This document shows, in pieces, positions 22,060 to 27,728 of a stretch of 27,728 nt of DNA (its first letter is position 1; every line of letters begins with the position of its first letter). The notes under the pieces are model-generated. The model saw only the letters and a list, made by a program, of their open reading frames with translations, did not search any database and had not been told where the DNA came from. The position numbers and the translations under genes were made by a program. Origin of the DNA: Campylobacteraceae bacterium (GTDB lineage Bacteria; Campylobacterota; Campylobacteria; Campylobacterales; Campylobacteraceae); contig CAADYZ010000002.1 in assembly GCA_900753405.1 (NCBI GenBank), positions 1-27,728 on the forward strand. The letters are read 5' to 3'.

Positions 22060-24090
22060 TCACAACAGCCCCGCTTCTCTTAGAAAAATCGAAGCTTCAT
22101 AACTTGCTTTTCTGGCTTTGTCGTGTTTTGCGTAGCTTAAAACCAGCCGCTCTTTTGCCCGCGTGACGGCTACATAAAACAACCGCCGCTCCTCTTCAAG
22201 ACTTGTCATCAACTTTGTGTTTGGAAAGCGTCCGTTGGCGACATCGCAAAGAAAAACCTCCTCAAATTCAAGCCCTTTGCTCGCGTGAATCGTCAGCAAA
22301 CTCACCCCTTCGCCGCTCTCTAACTCGCTTGCTCCAAGCGTTAAGAAGTTGTAGAAATTTCGCAAGTCTTTTAGCCGTTTTGCAAACTGCGTTAAAGTCG
22401 AGGCTTTGGCGTAAATTTTGTCCCTCGCCTCCGCAAAAATTTTCGCATCCACACTGCCGTTTTTTAAAGTCGCAATCTTTGTCGCAAGCACTTCCACCAC
22501 GCTCGCATAAACTTTCGAACTTAACGCCATTTGCGTGCAAGCTGCGGCGTCTTTGCACTTGCTCGCATACCGCAAAAAGTCGCGTAAATCGCGCAAAAAA
22601 ACCGCGCCGTTTGGGCTAAGTTTGCTGTGAAAAAGTGCTGGATTTTGCATAAACTCTTCGTCGAAATTCAAATTTGAAAACCTCGAACTTGGCAAAAACT
22701 CGCTAAAATCCGCAAAAAGCCCCATCGCCGTGTTAATCTTGCGTTTGTTTGTGTAATTTGCCTCCAAATTTGGCTCTAAAAGCCCCTTGACAACGCTGCC
22801 AGAGCCAACGGCGGAGAGAATTTCAAAAACCTCTTTTGCCGCCGCCGCGCCAACGCCGCGCGCGTATTCAAAAAGGTTGATGAAACTCATAATATCCCGC
22901 CCATTTACGCAAATTCCAAGCAAGTCGGTGAGTGCCTTGATCTCGCGTCCTGCAAAGAAACTTGCGCTGTCTTTTCGCTTGTAGCTAACGCCCTTTTCAC
23001 GCAACGCCATTTCAAGCCCGTCTGCGCTGGAATTGTTGCGGAAAATGACGGCGATCTGGCTTGGCGGCGTGAAGCTTGTGGCGATCTGCTCGGCGATGGC
23101 GATGTATTGCGCGAAGTTGTCCGCATATACAAGCAGTCGCGGCGGCGTGTTTGCGCCCTCTTTGCCGACTTCAAGCTGCTTTGGGTAGAGGCGAGGGTTG
23201 TTTGAGATGACGCGGTTTGCGAGGGCTAAAATGCTCGCGCAACTGCGGTAATTTGTGTTGAGTGCGAAGATTTTCGCCTCTTTGTAACGCGCGGCGAAAG
23301 AGGCGATGATGTCGATGTTTGCGCCATTAAAAGCGTAGATGCTTTGGTCAAAGTCTCCAACGCAAAAAAGCCCCTTTGCGCCAAATGCGTCAATGAGTGA
23401 GCCTTGAAGCGAGTTTGTGTCTTGGTATTCATCCACCAAAAGTTCGTCAAATTCGAATTTGACACGCCCCAAAACCTTTTTCATTTTCAGCAACAAGTCG
23501 TTGAAATCCGCGTAAAAAAACGCCTTTTTCTCCTCCTCAAACTCACGCAAAACATCAGCGTAAATCTCGCTAAACTCGGCTTGTTCGGCGTAATTTTTCG
23601 CAAACCACTCAGCAAAATCCTCGCCATTTACACACGAGTTTAAAAACATCCCATAAACCTCGTAGAGATAAGCCGCGCTGTAAGCTTTTTTCTCACTAAG
23701 CCGCACAAAATCCCGCCTTGACAGCACGCTTTTTAAGAGAACTTTAAGCTCACTTGGCTGTTTTAAGACGACTTTTTCGCCCGCTTCACGCAAGAGCAGG
23801 TTTGAAACTGAGTGAAAGGTCCCAGCGGTGATCTGCGAGACGACTTGCGGTGAGAAAAACCGCTCCAAACGAGAGAGCATCTCGCTTGCGGCTTTGTTGG
23901 TGAAGGTTAGAAGGAGGATTTTTTTGGGACTTACGCCGCTTTGCAAAAGGTGGGCGATCCTCGCGACAATCGTGCTTGTTTTGCCCGTCCCTGCGCTTGC
24001 GATGACGAGGTTTTTGCCGCTAGCAGCGGTGGCAGCCTCTTTTTGGGCGGCGTTGAGTTTTGAAAGCGGCAATTTCATCCTTTGTGTCAT
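22060..24090 (-). CDS. UvrD/Rep-family superfamily 1 DNA helicase
   Basis: 676 residues, a 3'-5' DNA helicase of the UvrD/Rep/PcrA group, acting in repair or replication restart. Motifs in order: Q motif LNAAQKEAA, Walker A ASAGTGKTSTI, LTFTNKAASEM, AGTFHSVSNLLLR, Walker B LLVDEYQDTN, VGDFDQSIYAFNGA, LNTNYRS, LLTIHASKGLEFEEVFL and the arginine-finger motif YVAVTRAKERLVLS. A 18-bp palindromic repeat lies inside the gene and encodes VKFEFD directly before the Walker B strand. The start is uncertain: ATG 24090 has a weak ribosome-binding site, and ATG 24078 has AAAGG directly abutting it. Whether it is uvrD, rep or a third paralogue cannot be told. Confidence 0.93.
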   Translation of the reverse strand: MTQRMKLPLSKLNAAQKEAATAASGKNLVIASAGTGKTSTIVARIAHLLQSGVSPKKILLLTFTNKAASEMLSRLERFFSPQVVSQITAGTFHSVSNLLLREAGEKVVLKQPSELKVLLKSVLSRRDFVRLSEKKAYSAAYLYEVYGMFLNSCVNGEDFAEWFAKNYAEQAEFSEIYADVLREFEEEKKAFFYADFNDLLLKMKKVLGRVKFEFDELLVDEYQDTNSLQGSLIDAFGAKGLFCVGDFDQSIYAFNGANIDIIASFAARYKEAKIFALNTNYRSCASILALANRVISNNPRLYPKQLEVGKEGANTPPRLLVYADNFAQYIAIAEQIATSFTPPSQIAVIFRNNSSADGLEMALREKGVSYKRKDSASFFAGREIKALTDLLGICVNGRDIMSFINLFEYARGVGAAAAKEVFEILSAVGSGSVVKGLLEPNLEANYTNKRKINTAMGLFADFSEFLPSSRFSNLNFDEEFMQNPALFHSKLSPNGAVFLRDLRDFLRYASKCKDAAACTQMALSSKVYASVVEVLATKIATLKNGSVDAKIFAEARDKIYAKASTLTQFAKRLKDLRNFYNFLTLGASELESGEGVSLLTIHASKGLEFEEVFLCDVANGRFPNTKLMTSLEEERRLFYVAVTRAKERLVLSYAKHDKARKASYEASIFLREAGLL
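23446..23463. repeat. Perfect 18-bp palindrome inside the helicase gene
   Basis: GTCAAATTCGAATTTGAC is translated as VKFEFD on the minus strand, immediately before ELLVDEYQDT, a conserved beta strand. Here the repeat sequence is compatible with an essential fold rather than a loop. Confidence 0.85.
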
Positions 24091-24150
24091 TTAAACGCGC
24101 AAGTCTAGCCAAAAAGGCTTGAAAATCTTTTAAACCCGCGCGAATTTGCT

Positions 24151-24179
24151 AAAATCAAATTTGATTTTGACAAATTTGG
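24151..24179. repeat. Long-form palindromic repeat upstream of PBP1A
   Basis: The 18-bp palindrome AAAATCAAATTTGATTTT followed by GACAAATTTGG, in the divergent space between the helicase and PBP1A genes, just upstream of the PBP1A promoter. It is one of the few copies at 5' rather than 3' gene ends. Confidence 0.75.
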
Positions 24180-24199
24180 CTTTGTTTTAATGAAAAAAT

Positions 24200-24238
24200 T
24201 ATACAATTGCGCCAAATTTAGAAAATTTCAGTAAAGAG
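24200..24238 (+). promoter_or_regulatory. Promoter and ribosome-binding site of the PBP1A gene
   Basis: TATACA (24200-24205) in an AT-rich stretch is a plausible -10 box. AAAGAG (24233-24238) lies 5 bp before ATG 24244, which makes that ATG, rather than GTG 24238 within it, the start. Confidence 0.5.
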
Positions 24239-24243
24239 TGTGT

Positions 24244-26319
24244 ATGAAATTATCCTCAAAAGTTTCGATATTTACGAGCGTTGTGGTCATTTTAGTCGTC
24301 TGTGCGGTCGCGGCGTTTAGCGTGGTTTATCACCAACTCGGCGTGGCGTTAAAAGAGGTTGTGGAGTTCAAACCTTCGCTTACGACTAAGATTTATGATA
24401 GAAACGGCGAGCTGGTGGCGAATGTTTTTGGTAAAGAAAACCGCCGTTACGCTAAATTTAACGAAATTCCACGCGAGATGCTCGAAGCCCTCGTGGCGAT
24501 CGAAGACACCGTGTTTTTTGAGCACAACGGCGTGAATCCTGACGCCATCGCCCGCGCGGTTGTGGTCGCGTTTCGCGCAGGTCGCACCTCGCAAGGGGCT
24601 TCGACTTTGACGCAACAGCTTGTGAAAAATGTCGTTTTGACGCGCGAGAGGACTTTTACGCGTAAATTTAAGGAGATGTTTTTAGCCCTTCGCTTGGAGA
24701 CGATGCTGACAAAAGAGGAGATTTTAGAGCGTTACTTAAACTTCGTTTTCTTAGGACACAACTACTACGGCGTGAAAACGGCGGCGAATGGCTACTTCAA
24801 AAAGGAGCTTGACGAGCTGAGTTTAAAGGAGATTGCGATGCTAGTTGGGATGCCAAAGTCGCCGACTGCTTTTGACCCAACAAGGAATTTGCAACGCAGT
24901 TTGGAGCGAGGAAATGTCGTCTTAGCGCGGCTTAAAACTCTTGGGTGGATCAGCCAAAGTGAGTATGAAAAGGCGTTAAATGAAGTTCCGATTGTCTATG
25001 ACGAGTCGCTTACTCAAAACAAAGCCCCTTACCTTGTGGATGCGGTGATCAAAGAGGCGTCAAAACTCTACCCAGACATCAAAGTCGGCGGTTACGACAT
25101 CTACACCTTTGCGGATTTAAAGGTGCAGGCGATGGCGCAAGAGGCGTTGAAGCACGGCTACGAGGCGATTTTAAATCGCACTGAGACGCAAAACGAGCAG
25201 ATCCGCAAGATCAACGAAAAACGCCTCGCCGCAGCCGCAAAATCGGGCAGAAACGCCACTTTGCGACCTGAGTTTAACGCCACCACGCTTAACGGGGCGA
25301 TGCTTGTGACAAACCCGCTTAACGGCGAGGTTTTAGCCCTTGTCGGTGGGGTGGATTACGCAAAAAGCAGCTTTAATCGCGTCACGCAAAGCATCCGCCA
25401 ACCCGGCTCGTCTTTTAAGCCTTTCATCTACCAGATCGCCATTGATGACGGCTACAACCCGATGACGATGGTTGCGGACATTTCTAGGATTTTCGAGGTT
25501 GAAAACACGGGCGAGGTGGATGCAAACGGCGAGGTCGCCACGCAAGAAAAGTTTTGGAAACCGCGCAACTCGGGCGGCAGTTTTAGCGGGCAGATCACGC
25601 TTAATGACGCTTTGAAATACTCACGCAACCTAGCGACAATCAACCTCTTAGGGCAGCTTGGCTTTACGCGGGCGTGGCGAATTTTGAAGTTTAACTACGG
25701 CTTTGAGCGAGTCAGCGAGGATATGTCGATCGCACTTGGAAGCTCGGAGGTTGGGATGTTTGACTATGCGGGTAAGTTTTCGATGTTTGCGGGGCTTGGC
25801 AAGGTGAGCAAAACGCAACTCATCAGCCAAATTCGGTCAAGTGACGGCGAGATTTTGCAGACTTTTACACCGCAAATCACGCAGATCAACAAACCTGAGC
25901 AGAGCTATTTGGTGTTAAATATGCTTAAAAACGCGGTCGAAGAAGGCACGGGCAAACGCGCGCGAGTCGCAGGGATCGACATCGCAGGCAAAACGGGCAC
26001 GAGCAACAAAAACATCGACACTTGGTTTGTCGGCATCACGCCTGAGTTGCAAGCCATTGTGTGGTACGGTTGTGACGACAACGCGCCTCTAAACGACAAA
26101 GAGGGCGGCGGCGTGAGTGCTGCACCAGTTTTTGGCGAGTTTATGAGAAGTTACCTCGCGCAATATCCTTATGTCAGAAAGCGTTTTACCGCTCCAAGTG
26201 GCGTGAAGCGCAAGTTTTATTACGACATAGACGCGCTTTACACGCGTCACTCGCCGCTTCCGCACCTGCAAAGCGTGCAAGAGGGCAGCATTCAAGACAA
26301 CAAGCAGATTATTTTTTAA
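24244..26319 (+). CDS. pbpA: Penicillin-binding protein 1A (glycosyltransferase/transpeptidase)
   Basis: Class A PBP that polymerises and crosslinks peptidoglycan at the inner membrane; 691 residues. One N-terminal membrane anchor (IFTSVVVILVVCAVAAFSVV). GT51 domain: AIEDTVFFEHNGVNPDAIARA near residue 85, QGASTLTQQLVKNVVL, and EERYLN-like EILERYLNFVFLGHNYYGV. Transpeptidase domain: active-site serine in QPGSSFKPFIYQ (about residue 389), KYSRNLATINLL (SxN) and AGKTGTSNKNIDTWFVG (KTG). The C-terminus is short with no extra domain. It is transcribed from its own promoter, divergent from the helicase gene. The gene name varies between annotations (pbpA, mrcA, ponA). Confidence 0.95.
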   Translation: MKLSSKVSIFTSVVVILVVCAVAAFSVVYHQLGVALKEVVEFKPSLTTKIYDRNGELVANVFGKENRRYAKFNEIPREMLEALVAIEDTVFFEHNGVNPDAIARAVVVAFRAGRTSQGASTLTQQLVKNVVLTRERTFTRKFKEMFLALRLETMLTKEEILERYLNFVFLGHNYYGVKTAANGYFKKELDELSLKEIAMLVGMPKSPTAFDPTRNLQRSLERGNVVLARLKTLGWISQSEYEKALNEVPIVYDESLTQNKAPYLVDAVIKEASKLYPDIKVGGYDIYTFADLKVQAMAQEALKHGYEAILNRTETQNEQIRKINEKRLAAAAKSGRNATLRPEFNATTLNGAMLVTNPLNGEVLALVGGVDYAKSSFNRVTQSIRQPGSSFKPFIYQIAIDDGYNPMTMVADISRIFEVENTGEVDANGEVATQEKFWKPRNSGGSFSGQITLNDALKYSRNLATINLLGQLGFTRAWRILKFNYGFERVSEDMSIALGSSEVGMFDYAGKFSMFAGLGKVSKTQLISQIRSSDGEILQTFTPQITQINKPEQSYLVLNMLKNAVEEGTGKRARVAGIDIAGKTGTSNKNIDTWFVGITPELQAIVWYGCDDNAPLNDKEGGGVSAAPVFGEFMRSYLAQYPYVRKRFTAPSGVKRKFYYDIDALYTRHSPLPHLQSVQEGSIQDNKQIIF

Positions 26320-26322
26320 AAA

Positions 26323-26342
26323 TGTCAAATTCGAATTTGACA
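26323..26342. repeat. Perfect 20-bp palindrome between PBP1A and fabG
   Basis: TGTCAAATTCGAATTTGACA, 3 bp after the PBP1A stop. Flanking AAAA and CATTTT extend the pairing slightly, so it could fold in the transcript. Confidence 0.9.
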
Positions 26343-26364
26343 CATTTTATTTGAAAGGATTTTT

Positions 26365-27108
26365 ATGAAATTTAGTGGAAAAAATGTTTTGGTGACGGGT
26401 GCGAGTCGTGGGATCGGCGCGGAAATTTGCCGTGTTTTGGCGGGCTTTGGGCTAAAAGTTTGGATCAACTACCGCGGCGGTTTTGAGGCGGCGGATGCGT
26501 TGCAAAAGGAGATCGTTGCAAACGGCGGCGAGGCGGCGGTTGTCAAGTTTGACGCGACAAATGCGGCTGAGTTTGGCGAGGCGGTGAGTTTGATCACCCA
26601 AACAGACGGCGGACTTGATTATTTGGTCAATAACGCAGGCGTGACAAACGACAAACTCGCACTTAGAATGAGCGTTGAGGACTTTACAGGTGTGGTGAAT
26701 GCAAACCTTGTAAGCGCGTTTAACGGCAGCAAAGAGGCGTTTAAGGTGATGAGCAAAAAGCGTTTTGGCGCGGTTGTGAATGTCGCGAGCGTGGTCGGCG
26801 AGATGGGTAATGCTGGGCAGGTGAATTACGCTGCGAGCAAAGGCGGGATGATCGCGATGACGAAGAGTTTTGCAAAAGAGGGCGGGGCGCGCGGAGTGCG
26901 CTTTAACGCGGTGACTCCGGGGTTTATTAAAACCGATATGACGGCGAATTTGAGTGACGAAGTCAAAGCTGCTTACACCGCACAAATCCCGCTCGGACGC
27001 CTAGCTGAGCCGCGCGAAGTTGCAAGCGTGGTGGTGTTTTTGCTAAGTGATGAGGCGAGTTATGTCACAGGCGAAATCGTCAAAATCAACGGCGGACTTT
27101 ATATGTAA
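26365..27108 (+). CDS. fabG: 3-oxoacyl-[acyl-carrier-protein] reductase
   Basis: NADPH-dependent reduction of 3-oxoacyl-ACP in type II fatty acid synthesis. 247 residues, a classical short-chain dehydrogenase: cofactor site VTGASRGIGAEI (10-21), NNAG (89-92), catalytic S142, Y155 and K159 (VASVVG, NYAASKGG), then NAVTPGFIKTDMT and the C-terminal SYVTGEIVKINGGLYM typical of FabG. ATG 26365 follows AAAGGA. In many relatives acpP follows fabG; here a thiol peroxidase gene does. A degenerate palindromic repeat TCAAACGCGATTTTGA (27119-27134) lies 10 bp after its stop. Confidence 0.95.
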   Translation: MKFSGKNVLVTGASRGIGAEICRVLAGFGLKVWINYRGGFEAADALQKEIVANGGEAAVVKFDATNAAEFGEAVSLITQTDGGLDYLVNNAGVTNDKLALRMSVEDFTGVVNANLVSAFNGSKEAFKVMSKKRFGAVVNVASVVGEMGNAGQVNYAASKGGMIAMTKSFAKEGGARGVRFNAVTPGFIKTDMTANLSDEVKAAYTAQIPLGRLAEPREVASVVVFLLSDEASYVTGEIVKINGGLYM

Positions 27109-27172
27109 GTCGCTAGTTTCAAACGCGATTTTGAGATTTTGGCTTATTAAGAGTTTATTTATCTTTTTTAAT

Positions 27173-27201
27173 TATAATTGCGTTTCATCTTACTTGAAAG
27201 G
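27173..27201 (+). promoter_or_regulatory. Promoter and ribosome-binding site of tpx
   Basis: A consensus TATAAT (27173-27178) preceded by a T-rich run, with GAAAGG (27196-27201) before ATG 27208. This is the clearest promoter in the window. Confidence 0.7.
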
Positions 27202-27207
27202 TTTTTT

Positions 27208-27728
27208 ATGGCAAAAGTTACATTTCTTGGCAACGAGATCAATCTAACAGGCAACGAGGTCAAAGTCGGCGACCGCGCGCCGGTTGTTGAGTTGGTGGAT
27301 AAAGACTTAAATGTCGTCAAAGTTGGCGGCGAAGAGAGCGAAAAGGGCGTTGAAATTCTAGTTGTTGTCCCGTCTCTTGACACGGGCGTTTGCGCGACTG
27401 AGACGAGGAAGTTCAACGAGAAAATGGCGGGCAAACCAAACAGCGTTGTGCGCGTCATCTCAATGGACTTGCCTTTTGCGAGCGGGAGATTTTGCGCGAC
27501 TGAGGGGATCGAGAATGTCCGCACTTTGAGCGACTTCCGCGGTGCAAAATTCGGCAAAGCTTACGGCGTTTTGTGCGGTGACGGAGTTTTAGAGGGCTTG
27601 CTTGCACGCGCGATTTTTGGCATCCGCAACGGCGTTGTGGTTTATAAAGAAATCGTCAGCAAAGTCGAAGAAGAGCCAAACTATGAGGCGGTTTTTGAAG
27701 CGATCAAATCTGCTGGCGGCTGCGGCTG
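27208..27728 (+). CDS. tpx: Thiol peroxidase (3' end outside window)
   Basis: Atypical 2-Cys peroxiredoxin that reduces hydroperoxides with thioredoxin. The peroxidatic cysteine is in VVPSLDTGVCATETRKFN and the resolving cysteine in DLPFASGRFCATEGIENV; KVGDRAPVVELVDKDL is the typical N-terminal part. 173 codons are visible with no stop. Family length is about 165-175, so only a few residues are missing. The visible end EAIKSAGGCG is glycine- and cysteine-rich, an unusual tail for Tpx. The frame is certain; the product name is confident. Confidence 0.92.
   Translation, partial: MAKVTFLGNEINLTGNEVKVGDRAPVVELVDKDLNVVKVGGEESEKGVEILVVVPSLDTGVCATETRKFNEKMAGKPNSVVRVISMDLPFASGRFCATEGIENVRTLSDFRGAKFGKAYGVLCGDGVLEGLLARAIFGIRNGVVVYKEIVSKVEEEPNYEAVFEAIKSAGGCG

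Overview
The window reads as chromosomal DNA of a Campylobacter-like member of the Campylobacterota. The evidence is gene content and local order: ispDF next to an atypical response regulator; an M23 protein overlapping lpxC; a run of pyruvate kinase, TrmH/SpoU methyltransferase, periplasmic protein and aminotransferase; and poly-G tracts inside glycosyltransferase genes. From memory, several of these neighbourhoods match C. jejuni (Cj1607-Cj1608, Cj0131-Cj0132, Cj0150c-Cj0153c). The base composition looks richer in G+C than C. jejuni, more like the oral species (C. gracilis, C. showae, C. rectus); the species cannot be fixed from this window.

Layout. 1-2276 (+): 3' part of a large autotransporter adhesin (repeat passenger plus beta-barrel). 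2277-3285: 1 kb gene-free convergent gap filled with inverted and direct repeats and an A12G12 tract. 3286-4725 (-): nnrD. 4806-11518 (+): ispDF, response regulator, dxr, leuS, purC, closely spaced; two of these are MEP isoprenoid genes. 11519-12188: second gene-free convergent gap, holding an inverted copy of the first gap's repeat. 12189-17626 (-): family 2 glycosyltransferase broken at a G8 tract, aminotransferase, exported protein, rRNA/tRNA 2'-O-methyltransferase, pyruvate kinase. 17725-24090 (-): DoxX membrane protein, family 4 glycosyltransferase broken at a G9 tract, lpxC, an M23-like protein with lost metal ligands, UvrD/Rep helicase. 24244-27728 (+): PBP1A, fabG, and thiol peroxidase running off the end.

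Common theme. Much of the window builds the cell envelope: lpxC (lipid A), PBP1A and the M23-like protein (peptidoglycan), fabG (fatty acids), ispDF and dxr (isoprenoid precursors), an autotransporter, and two glycosyltransferases. Both glycosyltransferases can be restored by a one-base change in a homopolymer tract, so they look like phase-variable genes caught in the OFF state.

What gene annotation does not explain is the repeat content. (1) A family of 16-26 bp palindromes and half-palindromes (type TGTCAAATTCGAATTTGACA or TCAAATTCGGTTTTGACA) occurs more than 20 times, mostly just after stop codons but also inside ispDF, leuS, nnrD, the helicase and the autotransporter. (2) A composite repeat of about 340-370 bp lies in opposite orientation in the two convergent gaps, with hairpins whose stems are kept by compensatory base changes. 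(3) An 81 bp inverted-repeat element of the 'NEVKQS' type is inserted in frame in the family 4 glycosyltransferase. No tRNA, rRNA, CRISPR array, transposase or phage gene was seen.
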